Source: Bradyrhizobium sp. 149 (GTDB lineage: Bacteria; Pseudomonadota; Alphaproteobacteria; Rhizobiales; Xanthobacteraceae). From it: DNA of 64,000 nucleotides. A model generated the notes under the pieces. It made no database searches and was not told the DNA's origin. It worked only from the letters and a program-made list of their open reading frames with translations. The stretch's first letter is position 1; each line of letters opens with the position of its first letter. The stretch is taken from NCBI RefSeq assembly GCF_023073915.1, contig NZ_JADPKK010000020.1:1-64000 (forward strand). Reading direction: 5' to 3'. The position numbers and the translations under genes are program-made. Of this stretch, positions 1-9,103 are shown piece by piece.

Positions 1-194
1 TCAGGCAGGAGACCGGGCGCGAGGTGCCGCACACCGTCAAGCCGCGCCGCGCCGGCGATCCCACTTATCTGGTCGCCGACCCCTCCGCAGCGCGGAAAGT
101 GCTGAATTTCGTGCCGCGCCATTCCGACCTCTCCACCGTGATCCGGACCGCCTGGGCCTGGCACCAGAAGGCGCATCCGTTCAGGTCGCGTTAG
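1..194 (+). CDS. galE: UDP-glucose 4-epimerase, C-terminal end (partial)
   Basis: The frame beginning at base 3 is open from the window edge to the TAG at 192-194 and encodes 63 residues. The visible tail contains the KPRRAGDPTYLVADPSAARK segment and then a TVIRTAWAWHQ helix. This is the usual end of bacterial GalE, where the Arg-rich stretch contacts the UDP-sugar and the final helix closes the C-terminal domain. GalE is an NAD-dependent cytoplasmic SDR that interconverts UDP-glucose and UDP-galactose for polysaccharide synthesis. The N-terminal Rossmann domain and the catalytic Tyr/Lys lie outside the window, so a related UDP-sugar epimerase cannot be excluded. Confidence 0.8.
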   Translation, partial: RQETGREVPHTVKPRRAGDPTYLVADPSAARKVLNFVPRHSDLSTVIRTAWAWHQKAHPFRSR

Positions 195-416
195 GCACCG
201 GTATTGCGCCTTGCGGGCCGGGCTCATAAGCGACTAAAGTGAGTATCACAGTCGGCGTCGGCAACTTTCCCGGCCGCCACATGTTCTTGTATGACCGCCG
301 ACACAAGCGGCACCTGTGGTTCAGCCAATAGCGCGAGCCAGCTTTTCACAGCGAAGGCCACGATCGAGTCCGCGCATCGGCCTGCTTTCAGGCGCGACCC
401 AAGGAGCACGGAACGA

Positions 417-758
417 ATGCATCAGGCCGCAAGCCTGCAATTCGAGCGCGTGATGCACGAGCTCGCCCTCTGGCACGCCGTGCCGGAGGACGAACGATCG
501 CCGGCGCCGGCCTGGTGGTGGGGTCCGGCGATGGCAGTGTTCGACGCGCACGAGCCGATGCGGCAGGCCTGGTGTTGTGAGCTCGGCCTCGGCGACGGCT
601 CAAGCTTCGCCGACGGTGCGCATGCTCTCCTTGAGCTGTTCGCCCAGCAAACCTCGCTGACCTGGCCGGATGATTTTCCGCGCAAAGCGGAAATTAGGGA
701 AGACGACGTCCGCGAGTTGCACCCGCAGCCGTCAGACGATCGCGCTTTTCAACCGTAG
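417..758 (+). CDS. Small conserved hypothetical protein (113 aa)
   Basis: I do not recognise a named domain. The ATG at 417 is chosen because AAGGAG lies at 401-406, ten bases upstream; an in-frame ATG at 291 would add 42 residues of low-complexity sequence and has no such site. The product is acidic and rich in Trp and Glu, with an AWWWGPAMAVFDAHEP segment, and has no signal peptide or membrane segment, so it is probably cytoplasmic. Its last 27 bases overlap the 3' end of the convergent GGDEF-EAL gene. An intergenic stretch at 195-416 holds only its likely promoter. Function is unknown; coding status rests on the ribosome site and the normal composition of the frame. Confidence 0.6.
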   Translation: MHQAASLQFERVMHELALWHAVPEDERSPAPAWWWGPAMAVFDAHEPMRQAWCCELGLGDGSSFADGAHALLELFAQQTSLTWPDDFPRKAEIREDDVRELHPQPSDDRAFQP

Positions 759-3700
759 CGCCACCGCTTCGTTTATGGCTGGATCTGACTCCGGCTGGAG
801 CGGCGGCGCAACAGCCAGCTCCATGGGCCGCAGCAGCTCGGCCATCTGCCGCGCCGGCACCGGCTTGGAGATCAGGAAGCCCTGCATTTCGTCGCAGCCA
901 TGGGCGCGCAGGAAAGCCTCCTGTTCGGCGTTCTCGACACCTTCCGCGACGACGGTCATGCCGAGCGCCTTGCCCATGCTGATGATTGCCTGCGCGATCG
1001 CCTGGTCTTCCGAATCCTGCGGCAGGTCCCGCACGAAAGAGCGGTCGATCTTGATGGTGTCGATCGGAAAATGCTTCATCAGCGACATCGACGAATAGCC
1101 GGTGCCGAAATCGTCGATGGCGAGGCGGATGCCGCGACTCTGGATGGCGTCGAGCACCTTGAGCGCGCGCCCGACGTTGCGCATCATCATGCTCTCGGTG
1201 ACCTCCAACTGGAGCAGCACCGGTGACATGCCGCTGGCGGCCAGCGCCTCGTCGACGTCCTGCAACAGATGTTCGTCGACAAACTGACGCGGCGACAGGT
1301 TGACCGCCATCGACACCGGCAACAGGCCGCGGCGCTGCCAGGCCATAGCCTGCGCGCAGGCCTCCCTTACCACCCAACGGCCGATCGGCACGATCAGCCC
1401 GGTCTCTTCCGCAAGCGGAATGAACTGCGCCGGCGAGATGCTGCCCAGATCTGGGTGCGTCCAGCGCAGCAGGGCTTCCACGCCGGTGATCTGGCCGGTC
1501 TCCATGTCCACCTTGGGCTGGTAGTTCAAAGAGAACTGATCCCGCTCCAACGCCCGGCGCAGCGCGCTCTCCAGCGACAGCCGCTCGATCGACTGCGTCT
1601 TCACTTCCTTGGAGAAGAAGCGGTAGCCGTTCTTGCCGTCTTCCTTGGCGAGATACATCGCCATGTCGGCGTTCTTGGTCAGCGTCTGCGCGTCGGAGCC
1701 GTTGGCCGGATACATCGCGACGCCGATCGAGGCCGTGGTGTGGCACTCGTGACCCGCCAGCTCCATGGGCTCGGCGAGTGCCGTCAGCAGCCCGGTCGCG
1801 ATGCGCTGGACGTCATCGATCTCGCCACATTGATCGAGGATCACCACGAACTCGTCGCCGCCGAGCCGCGCCACCACGTCGCTGGCGCGCAGCGCACCAC
1901 GCAGCCGATTCGCCACTTCGAGCAGGAGCAGGTCGCCGGCCTCGTGGCCCAGCGAATCGTTGATGACCTTGAAACGGTCCAGGTCGATGAACAGCACCGC
2001 AAAGCGGTGATCGTGGCGCTGCGCTTCGTCGATCGCCTCATGCAGCAGCCCGTTGAACGTCTCGCGGTTCGGCAGGTCGGTCAGGCTGTCGTGCGAAGCG
2101 AGGTACTCGATCCGCTCGTCCGCCTCGCTTTTCTCGTCGGCCCGATCGAAATTCTCCATCGCGAAGGAGACGTTGTCGGCGAGGCGCTGCAACAGCTCGA
2201 CGAACTCGGCTGTGAAAGTGCCCGGTTCGGTCGACATGTAGATCATGACGCCGACGGCCTGATCGTGCGCGACGAGCGGAAAAGCCGCACCCGACCGCGC
2301 GCCGTCGTTGCGGACGATGGCATGGAAGATGCGAACGCGATCGTCATTGAGATAGTCGTTGCTGATGCAGGGCTGGCGGGTGCGGAACGCCGTGCCACTC
2401 ATTCCGCGCCCCTCGGGACGCTCGGGGTCGATTGACAGGCGGACATTGCGCGTGGTGTCAGACGACGGTCCGGCGCTCGCCACGATCTCCAGCAAGTCGC
2501 TGTCGGCCCTCGCCAGCGCAATGGTCGTCGAGGTGAACTTGGCGCCGTTCGATGCGGCGAGACAGACGAGGTCAAAGAGTTCGGCGCGCGATTTCGCCCG
2601 CATGATGGCCTCGTTGGTCGCGCTCAGCGCCGCGAACATGCGAGCCAGGCGCTCTTGTTGCGCCTCGGCGCGGGCCTTTTCCTCGGCGCGATCGAAATTG
2701 TCGAGTGCGAACGACACGTTCTCAGCCAGGCGTCCGAGCAGCTCGACCATATCCGGCGTGAACGTATTCTCTTCCGGCGCGAGGAAAAGCAGAATGCCGA
2801 TCGGCTCCCGACCCGCACGCAGCAGCGGGAAGCTGGCAGCGGCTCGCGTTCCATCTTCGGTTGCCTTGGAATGCCAATGCGCCGCTCGGGGGTCGTGGAG
2901 ATAGTCGTTGATCACACTGGGCCGCCGCGTGCGCAACGACATGCCGATGATTCCCTGTCCCTCGGGATGATCGGGAGAAACCTCGCAGGTACGTCCAACC
3001 ATTCGCTCCTGCAGCCGTCCCTTGACCGCGACGACGCGAACGAGCTCATGTTTGTCGTCCATGATTCCGATGGTCGCCGACGCAAAGACACCGCCGAGCA
3101 CGGCGGCCTGGCACGCCCCTTCGAACAGCTCCTCGCGCGTCTTGGCGCGCATGATGGCCTCGTTCGTGGCGCTCAGCGCCTCGAACATGCCGCTCAACCT
3201 GTTACGCTGCTTGTCGGCCCTCGCCTTCTCGTCGGCGCGGTCGAAATTCTCCAACGCGAAGGCGACGTTGGCCTGGAGCTTGCGCAACAGCTCGACGAAC
3301 TCGTCCGTGAAAGTGCCGCACTCGGGCGAATTGAACAGGAATACGCCTTCGACCCTGTCGCCGTTGAACAGCGGCAGCGCGGTTGACGACGCAATGCCAT
3401 TGCGACGCGCGCTGGCGTGCCACGGCTTGAGGCGGGTGTCTGCCAGCACGTCGTTGCTGATGCAGGGTTGCCGCGTCCGGAACGCAGTGCCGGTCAGCCC
3501 CCGTCCCTCCGCAACCTCGTCACTGACCGACAGTGTGAAGGATCGCACCTCGTCCGCGTTCGGTCCAAACGACGCGACAACGCGGAGCAGTCCCGCGTCG
3601 CGGTCGAGCAACGCAATGGAGGTGGAGGCGAACTTCGCGCCCTGCACTGTGGCTTCGCAAACCAGATCCAACAGTTCGCTGCGCGACTTTGCCCGCAGAA

Positions 3701-4847
3701 TGGCTTCGTTCGTCGCGCTAAGCGCCGCATACATGCGCGCCAGCCGATCCTCCTCGAGGGCGATCCGGGCCTTCTCCTTGTCGCGGTCAAAGTTCTCGAG
3801 CGCAAAGCATACGTTCTCGGTCATTCGCAGCAACAGTGCGACGATGCCTTCGTCTTTCGCCCAGGATTTGCTTACGAAGAAGAACAGCACACCGACACTG
3901 GTGCCACGCTTGATCAACGGAGCGGCGACGCAGGCGACCGCGCCGGCATTGACGTTGGCCTGCTCCCAGGTCGTCCCCTTGGTACGACTGGCGAGGTCGT
4001 CCTCGACGATGGCCTTCTGCGTCCGGAATGCCTCGCCGGAGATGCCCTTGCCGTAGGGACTCTCCGGATCGATCGAGTAGCGCGACTGTCTGATCAAATC
4101 CAGATTTTGTCCGGTCGCGGCCACCGGCGTCAGCCATTGCGAATTCGCCTCCCGCAGCAGAACGAAAGTAGCAAGCGATTTGCCGCTATACACAGCGGCG
4201 TCGCAGACTCGCTGGTACAAGTCCAGCTCAGTGTTGGCGTGGAGGATGGCTTCGTTCGTCGCACTGAGCGCACCGAACATTCGGTTGAGCCGCCGCACTG
4301 CACGCTCGCCATCGAGGCGGGCTCTCTCGGTCGCGAAGCTGTCCAGCGCATGAGAGATGTTGGCTGACATCCGCTCGAACAACGAGACCATCGCCTCATC
4401 GAGCGAGCCGGCCCCCGACCGCGTAACATACAGCACCCCGATACTGCGCCCGATGCAGATCAGGGGTAGCGCCGCGGCTGCGCCGACGCCCGCGGCCACG
4501 GCGCCGTCGCGCCAGGCCAGCGAACGCGGATCGTTCAGGAAATCGTTGCTGATGCAGAGCTTCTGGCTGCGGAACGCCTCGCCCCCGACGCCCAGGCCTT
4601 CCGGCGTGCCGGCTTCCGTGGTGATCTCAATCGCGCTCAGCCGCGCCACGTCGTCGCCGCAACCAGCGGCAAAGCGGAGCCGCCGGCCGTCCGGCTCCAC
4701 GAGGAACACGGCGACCGCCATAAAGTCTCCGCTCGAAAAGCCGGCGTCGCATACCTTCTGGTACAGCTCGTCCGGCGATTTCGCATAGAGGATCGCTTCG
4801 TTGATGGCGCTCAACGCCGCAAAGGTGCGCGCGAGTGTCGTCGGCAC
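732..4847 (-). CDS. Five-GAF-domain GGDEF-EAL cyclic-di-GMP protein (1371 aa)
   Basis: This is a very large soluble signalling protein with no membrane segment. Five sensory units open with the same signature (ALSAxNEAI) at residues 11, 193, 375, 557 and 740, a strict period of 182-183 residues, and each continues as a GAF-type domain. The GGDEF cyclase domain follows, with GGDEF at 996-1000 and an RxxD inhibition site just before it (RASD). The EAL phosphodiesterase domain has EAL at 1124-1126 plus NLSPRQF, EVTES, DDFGTGYSS, KIDRSF and EGVEN motifs, so both active sites look intact. The start is a GTG with GGGAG eight bases upstream; no ATG fits. It probably makes or degrades c-di-GMP in response to cytosolic ligands or redox signals bound by the GAF units. 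No partner gene is adjacent. Confidence 0.9.
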   Translation of the reverse strand: MPTTLARTFAALSAINEAILYAKSPDELYQKVCDAGFSSGDFMAVAVFLVEPDGRRLRFAAGCGDDVARLSAIEITTEAGTPEGLGVGGEAFRSQKLCISNDFLNDPRSLAWRDGAVAAGVGAAAALPLICIGRSIGVLYVTRSGAGSLDEAMVSLFERMSANISHALDSFATERARLDGERAVRRLNRMFGALSATNEAILHANTELDLYQRVCDAAVYSGKSLATFVLLREANSQWLTPVAATGQNLDLIRQSRYSIDPESPYGKGISGEAFRTQKAIVEDDLASRTKGTTWEQANVNAGAVACVAAPLIKRGTSVGVLFFFVSKSWAKDEGIVALLLRMTENVCFALENFDRDKEKARIALEEDRLARMYAALSATNEAILRAKSRSELLDLVCEATVQGAKFASTSIALLDRDAGLLRVVASFGPNADEVRSFTLSVSDEVAEGRGLTGTAFRTRQPCISNDVLADTRLKPWHASARRNGIASSTALPLFNGDRVEGVFLFNSPECGTFTDEFVELLRKLQANVAFALENFDRADEKARADKQRNRLSGMFEALSATNEAIMRAKTREELFEGACQAAVLGGVFASATIGIMDDKHELVRVVAVKGRLQERMVGRTCEVSPDHPEGQGIIGMSLRTRRPSVINDYLHDPRAAHWHSKATEDGTRAAASFPLLRAGREPIGILLFLAPEENTFTPDMVELLGRLAENVSFALDNFDRAEEKARAEAQQERLARMFAALSATNEAIMRAKSRAELFDLVCLAASNGAKFTSTTIALARADSDLLEIVASAGPSSDTTRNVRLSIDPERPEGRGMSGTAFRTRQPCISNDYLNDDRVRIFHAIVRNDGARSGAAFPLVAHDQAVGVMIYMSTEPGTFTAEFVELLQRLADNVSFAMENFDRADEKSEADERIEYLASHDSLTDLPNRETFNGLLHEAIDEAQRHDHRFAVLFIDLDRFKVINDSLGHEAGDLLLLEVANRLRGALRASDVVARLGGDEFVVILDQCGEIDDVQRIATGLLTALAEPMELAGHECHTTASIGVAMYPANGSDAQTLTKNADMAMYLAKEDGKNGYRFFSKEVKTQSIERLSLESALRRALERDQFSLNYQPKVDMETGQITGVEALLRWTHPDLGSISPAQFIPLAEETGLIVPIGRWVVREACAQAMAWQRRGLLPVSMAVNLSPRQFVDEHLLQDVDEALAASGMSPVLLQLEVTESMMMRNVGRALKVLDAIQSRGIRLAIDDFGTGYSSMSLMKHFPIDTIKIDRSFVRDLPQDSEDQAIAQAIISMGKALGMTVVAEGVENAEQEAFLRAHGCDEMQGFLISKPVPARQMAELLRPMELAVAPPLQPESDPAINEAVALRLKSAIV

Positions 4848-5142
4848 GATCTCAGCTCCCGGGCATTTCTGCCTTTTTTCCCGGCTGACGTTATGACCGG
4901 CGATCGCCTAAGTGGTCGTTATTGCGCGCTGCAAACCGCCGATCAAAGTGAACGAGCTGCGAAAGACCCGCGCCAAACTGTCGAAAATGCCGCCGCGCGG
5001 GACGAATCTTCGCCCAAGGGCACCTTCTTGCTACGAATTTGCAGCCCTGTGTTGGTTTACGGGAGATTGATATCGCAGCCGCGCTTTGAGACGATGGCTC
5101 GCAACAAGCAGCCTGTTAAGGGCACCATGCCGGGGAAACGCC

Positions 5143-6195
5143 ATGCCGATGGTCCAGGCCGACCGCCTCACGCGCATCAGCGCCGCGCTGCTTCGTGCCG
5201 CCGGAGCTTCCGGGGAAGAGGCCGAGGCGGTCGCAAGCGGCTGCGTCAACGCCAATCTCGCCGGCCACGATTCCCACGGCGTGATCGCCGTTCCCAGCTA
5301 TGTCGAGCGCATCAAGGCCGGCCACATCGTGCCCGGCGCCAAATGGAGCATCGTCCGGGAATCGCCGACCACGACCGTGATCGACGGCCAGTGGGGTTTT
5401 GGCTTCCACGTCAACGCCAAGGCCATGGCGCTGACGATCGAGAAGGCGAAGACGGCGAATGTCGCCGCCTGCACCGTGTTCCGGCAAAGCCATGTCGGCC
5501 GCCTCGCCGCCTATCCGCTGATGGCGATGCGCGAAGGCATGATCGGGATCGCAACGGCGGATTCCGGCCGCTCGCCGAAGCACGTGGCGCCGTTCGGCGG
5601 CAAGGAGGCACGGCTCGGCACCAATCCGATCTCGATCGCGGTGCCGTCCGACCTCGATGCGCCGTTCTACCTGGACATGGCGACCTCGGCGGTGGCGGCC
5701 GGCAAGATCCAGCTCGCGGTCGCCCGCGGCGAGCAGATTCCCAACGGATGGATCATCGATGCCGAGGGACGGCACACCACGGATCCGACCCAATACCGCA
5801 AGGGCGGCGCCCTGCTGCCGCTCGGCGGAACCGAGGGCTATAAGGGCAGCGGCCTCGCCGCCATGGTCGAGGTGCTGTGCGGCCTGCTCACCGGCCTCGG
5901 CTTCGGCGTCGAGCCCACAGGCCGGCACAATGACGGCTGCTTCATGGCCGTGTTCAACGTCGCCGCGTTTCGCCCGCTGCAGGAGTTCAAGCGCGAGGTC
6001 GCCGAGTTCGCGCACTATCTCAAATCGACCCCGCCCTCCGAGGGCAGCAAGGGTGTCTACTACCCCGGTGAGATCGAGAGCGTGCGCGAGCAGCAGCGCC
6101 TGCGTGACGGCATCGAGATCGAGGATGCGACCTGGGAAAAACTGCGCGCGCTTGCGCGCGAGTATCGGCTCGATACGGTCCTCGATCTGGCCTGA
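5143..6195 (+). CDS. Malate/L-lactate/ureidoglycolate dehydrogenase family (Ldh) protein
   Basis: The 350-residue product belongs to the NAD(P)-dependent 2-hydroxyacid dehydrogenases of the Ldh_2 family, which do not use a Rossmann fold. The NLAGHDSHGVI segment near residues 37-47 carries the family's conserved catalytic His. The ATG at 5143 begins the usual MVQADRL-type N-terminus; the open frame extends upstream to 5086 but that part is not family-like. It is the first gene of a three-gene operon: the flavin monooxygenase starts 21 bases after its stop and the FAH-family gene follows. The real substrate is unknown; by context it is a keto- or hydroxyacid from breakdown of an organic compound. 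Confidence 0.85.
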   Translation: MPMVQADRLTRISAALLRAAGASGEEAEAVASGCVNANLAGHDSHGVIAVPSYVERIKAGHIVPGAKWSIVRESPTTTVIDGQWGFGFHVNAKAMALTIEKAKTANVAACTVFRQSHVGRLAAYPLMAMREGMIGIATADSGRSPKHVAPFGGKEARLGTNPISIAVPSDLDAPFYLDMATSAVAAGKIQLAVARGEQIPNGWIIDAEGRHTTDPTQYRKGGALLPLGGTEGYKGSGLAAMVEVLCGLLTGLGFGVEPTGRHNDGCFMAVFNVAAFRPLQEFKREVAEFAHYLKSTPPSEGSKGVYYPGEIESVREQQRLRDGIEIEDATWEKLRALAREYRLDTVLDLA

Positions 6196-6216
6196 CGCAA
6201 TTCGGAGAACAGCAGC

Positions 6217-7584
6217 ATGACGCGGCAGATGGTACTGGTCGGCTTCCTCCAGGCGCAGAACTGCACGAATTTACCGAGTTCGTGGCGACATCCGGACTCG
6301 CGCGACGATTCGACGTCGGCGGATTATTATCAGGAGATCGCAAGGATCCTCGAAGCCGGCAAATTCCACATGGCCTTCTTCGACGACCGGCTGGCGATGC
6401 CGGACCGCTATGGCAACGATCACGCCCACACCGTCGAATACGGCATCCGATGCGTGAAGATGGACCCGCTGATCGTCCTGACCACGATGGGCATGGTTAC
6501 AGAGAGGCTCGGGTTGGGGGCGACCGGCTCGACGACTTATTTCGAACCTTTCGACATCGCCCGGCGCTTCGCAACCCTCGATTTGATGTCGGGCGGACGC
6601 GCCGGCTGGAACGTCGTGACCTCGCTCAATGACGGCGAGGCCTTCAACATGGGCCGGGATTCCCATCCCGAGCACGATGCCCGCTACGACCGCGCCGACG
6701 AATTCGTGGAGGTCGTGCTCGGCCATTGGGACACCTGGGAGGATGGCGCGCTGATTATGGACAAGACGAGCGGTCGCTTTGCCGATCCGGCCAAGGTGAA
6801 GCGGCTCGATCACAGGGGACCGGCATTCAAGTCCCGCGGTCCCTTCACCGTGCCGCGCTCTGACCAGGGCCATCCCGTGATCATCCAGGCCGGCGCGTCC
6901 GGCCGCGGCCAGCGCTTTGCCGGTCGGTGGGGCGAGGTGATCTTTACCGCCGCGCGCAACCTCGCCGCCGCCAAGGACGGCTATGCGTCCGTGCGTAACG
7001 AGGCCGCGAAAGCCGGCCGGGATCCGGAGGCGATGTTCCTCTGCAACCTGACGACACCGGTCTGCGCCGCGACCAAAGCCGAGGCCGAAGACAAGATGGC
7101 GCTGATCAACAAGCTGCCGCTGCAGATCGACGCGCTGTCGCTGCTGGCCGAAGCGCTCAACTACGATTTCGCCTCCAAGGATCTCGACGAGCCGCTGACG
7201 ACGGAAGAGCTGAAGAGCATGCAGGGCATTCTGGGCATCCGCGACGGCGTGCTCAAGAACTCTGGAAAGAGCAATCCGAGCGCGCGCGACTTCGTCACCT
7301 TCTCCGGCCGCGGTCAGGTCCAGGATGCGATGGTAGGCGGCCCCAAGGAAATCGCGGACAAACTCGAAGAGATGTTCGTCGAGCGCGGCTGCGATGGCTT
7401 TATCATCGCCGCGACCTATGTGCCGGGCTCTTATGCCGATTTCGTGCAACATATCGTACCGGAATTGCAGCGGCGCGGATTGTTCCAGAAGGAGTATCGC
7501 GGCAAGACGCTGCGGGAAAATCTCGGGCTCAAACGGCCGGCTGCCGGCGCCTGGAAAGTGCAGCCGCGCGATGCCGCGGAATAA
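6217..7584 (+). CDS. LLM-class flavin-dependent monooxygenase, NtaA/SnaA/DszA type
   Basis: The 455-residue protein has the bacterial-luciferase-like TIM-barrel signature of two-component FMNH2-dependent monooxygenases of the nitrilotriacetate monooxygenase group. Recognisable blocks are the FFDDRLAMPDRYG stretch, LGLGATGSTTYFEPFDIARR, LDLMSGGRAGWNVVTS and PVIIQAGASGRGQ. These enzymes receive FMNH2 from a separate reductase and hydroxylate or cleave C-N or C-S bonds. No flavin reductase gene lies nearby, so a reductase encoded elsewhere is expected. It sits between the Ldh-family gene and the FAH-family hydrolase (15-base gap), which suggests oxidation followed by C-C hydrolysis. A second member of the family lies at 24740. 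Confidence 0.9.
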   Translation: MTRQMVLVGFLQAQNCTNLPSSWRHPDSRDDSTSADYYQEIARILEAGKFHMAFFDDRLAMPDRYGNDHAHTVEYGIRCVKMDPLIVLTTMGMVTERLGLGATGSTTYFEPFDIARRFATLDLMSGGRAGWNVVTSLNDGEAFNMGRDSHPEHDARYDRADEFVEVVLGHWDTWEDGALIMDKTSGRFADPAKVKRLDHRGPAFKSRGPFTVPRSDQGHPVIIQAGASGRGQRFAGRWGEVIFTAARNLAAAKDGYASVRNEAAKAGRDPEAMFLCNLTTPVCAATKAEAEDKMALINKLPLQIDALSLLAEALNYDFASKDLDEPLTTEELKSMQGILGIRDGVLKNSGKSNPSARDFVTFSGRGQVQDAMVGGPKEIADKLEEMFVERGCDGFIIAATYVPGSYADFVQHIVPELQRRGLFQKEYRGKTLRENLGLKRPAAGAWKVQPRDAAE

Positions 7585-7599
7585 CGACGGAGACACGGC

Positions 7600-8385
7600 A
7601 TGCGCTGGCTGAAATTCACCGCCTCGCACAAGACGTCCTGGGGAATCGTCGAGGGTGACCAGGTGATCGCGGTTGCTGGCGATCCCTTCGGCGAATGGCA
7701 ACGCACCTCGCACGCGCATCCGCTGTCGCAGGTCAAGATCGAACTGCCGCTGATTCCGCGCACCTTCTACTGCGTCGGCCTGAACTATCTGAAGCATCTG
7801 AAAGAGGCCGCCGACAAGCGCGGCGAGGTGCCGGCCGTGCCGGACAGACCCGAGATCGGCTATCGCGCCCAGAATGCGCTGATCGCCCATGACGAGGAGG
7901 TCGTGATCCCGTCGTTTGCGACGGACAAGATCCACTATGAAGGCGAGCTCGTCGTCGTCATCGGCAAGAAGGTCAAGCATCTGACCAAACAGAATGCGAT
8001 GGATTGCGTGTTCGGCTACACCATCGGCAACGACGTCAGCGAGCGGAGCTGGCAGAAGGCCGACCGCAGCCTGTGGCGATCGAAGAACGCCGACACGTTC
8101 AAGCCGATGGGCCCGTGGATCGAGACCGAGGCCAACCTCGCGAAAATGGAAACCGTCGTCCGGGTCAACGGCAGGGAGACCAACCGCTTCCAGACCAACG
8201 ACATGATCTTTGGCGTGGTCGCATTCCTGGTGGAGCTGACCAAATACTTTACGTTGTGGCCCGGCGACGTGATCTGGATGGGAACGGACGGCGCCTCGCC
8301 CGACATTGCGCATGGCGATGTCGTGGAGATCGACATCACCGGCATCGGAACGCTGCGAAACAGGTTCGTGCGGGAGCGGCGGTAA
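7600..8385 (+). CDS. Fumarylacetoacetate hydrolase family protein
   Basis: The 261-residue protein shows the FAH-fold signature: FYCVGLNYLKHLKE near residues 56-69, then IHYEGELVVVIGK with the metal-binding Glu, and a GYTIGNDVSERSWQ block. FAH-family enzymes use Mg2+ or Mn2+ to hydrolyse or decarboxylate acylpyruvates and related oxo acids at the end of aromatic or sugar-acid catabolic routes. It is the last gene of the operon starting at 5143 and is followed by a strong palindromic repeat that probably ends transcription. The exact substrate cannot be told from sequence; 2-hydroxyhepta-2,4-diene-1,7-dioate isomerase-like activity is one alternative. Confidence 0.87.
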   Translation: MRWLKFTASHKTSWGIVEGDQVIAVAGDPFGEWQRTSHAHPLSQVKIELPLIPRTFYCVGLNYLKHLKEAADKRGEVPAVPDRPEIGYRAQNALIAHDEEVVIPSFATDKIHYEGELVVVIGKKVKHLTKQNAMDCVFGYTIGNDVSERSWQKADRSLWRSKNADTFKPMGPWIETEANLAKMETVVRVNGRETNRFQTNDMIFGVVAFLVELTKYFTLWPGDVIWMGTDGASPDIAHGDVVEIDITGIGTLRNRFVRERR

Positions 8386-8393
8386 CAGAGATG

Positions 8394-8489
8394 TCGTAGG
8401 GTGGGCAAAGGCGCGCTTGCGCCGTGCCCACCAGCTTTCCGCGACCGCAAAAGAAGTGGTGGGCACGCTTCGCTTTGCCCACCCTACGA
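8394..8489. repeat. Long palindromic dispersed repeat between convergent genes
   Basis: The outer arms TCGTAGGGTGGGCAAAG (8394-8410) and its exact complement (8473-8489) are 17 bases long, and inner arms (GTGCCCACCA near 8424 and TGGTGGGCAC near 8457) add a nested stem. The element fills the gap between the FAH gene and the convergent Lrp gene and stops eight bases from the Lrp stop codon. From memory, GTAGGGTGGGCAAAG-type elements are abundant in Bradyrhizobium and relatives. In this position it can act as a two-way terminator or mRNA stabiliser. Confidence 0.85.
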
Positions 8490-8496
8490 GACTTCC

Positions 8497-8952
8497 TCAA
8501 AACGGCAGTGCCACGACCGTCTTGATCTCCTTCAACACCACATTGCTTCTCACATAGCGAATGCCGGGAATGCGGAACATGAACTCGTCGAGAAATCTGT
8601 TGTAGGCCGCCATGTCCTGCACAACGACACGCAAATGGTAATCGGCATCGCCCGTGGTCGCAAAGCACTCCAGCACCTCACGCCGCGTGGTCACCCGCGC
8701 GACGAACTCGTCGACGAATTTTGCGTCGTGCCGTTCCAGTGAGACGTGGAGGATCGCGGACATCGCAAAGCCGGCCTGCTCGCGCGCGACCAGGGCCGCA
8801 TAGCCCTGGATAACGCCACTCTCCTCGAGCGCGCGCACCCGGCGCCAGCATGCCGAGGTCGACATGCCGACCGCGTCGGCGAGCTGCTGGTTGGTGGCGC
8901 GGCCGTCCTTCTGAAGGTAGGCGAGAATCCGCGCGTCCTGGTCTTCGATCAT
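8497..8952 (-). CDS. Lrp/AsnC family transcriptional regulator
   Basis: The 151-residue protein has an N-terminal AsnC-type helix-turn-helix (DARILAYLQKDGRATNQQLA, then VGMSTSACWRRVRALEESG) and a C-terminal RAM ligand-binding domain (ECFATTGDADYHLRVVV). The ATG at 8952 is preferred; a GTG three codons upstream is possible. Neither has a clear ribosome site. It is transcribed away from the indolepyruvate:ferredoxin oxidoreductase gene, and the region between them has two short symmetric sites. By analogy with other AsnC-type regulators beside amino-acid catabolic genes, it probably senses an aromatic or branched amino acid and controls the divergent gene and itself. That is inference from position. 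Confidence 0.9.
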   Translation of the reverse strand: MIEDQDARILAYLQKDGRATNQQLADAVGMSTSACWRRVRALEESGVIQGYAALVAREQAGFAMSAILHVSLERHDAKFVDEFVARVTTRREVLECFATTGDADYHLRVVVQDMAAYNRFLDEFMFRIPGIRYVRSNVVLKEIKTVVALPF

Positions 8953-9002
8953 GGAAACCACTGAAAGGGATTACTCCACCTTCTTGCAGGCTATATCGGA
9001 TA

Positions 9003-9051
9003 ATTCTACCAGAATAAGTGCGCTGTTAGGAAAAATTGGTAAGACCTACCA
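9003..9051. promoter_or_regulatory. Candidate Lrp-type operators in the divergent promoter region
   Basis: Two hyphenated palindromes lie in an AT-rich stretch of otherwise GC-rich DNA: ATTCT-ACC-AGAAT at 9003-9015 and TGGTA-AGACC-TACCA at 9037-9051. Their centres are 35 bases apart. The second has the 15-base layout with an AT-leaning centre common among Lrp/AsnC sites. They lie between the Lrp gene start (8952) and the GGGAGG ribosome site (9093-9098) of the oxidoreductase gene, where a regulator of both genes would bind. Confidence 0.5.
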
Positions 9052-9103
9052 GCCGCCCAGGCCTACCCTTCTCCCATCCGGCAGGATGCCGCGGGAGGCC
9101 CGC

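Noticed and set aside
6271..8466. A 731-codon minus-strand open frame
   Set aside because: It lies opposite three well-supported genes (monooxygenase and FAH family) and its translation is Arg/His/Gly-rich shadow sequence, common in GC-rich DNA.
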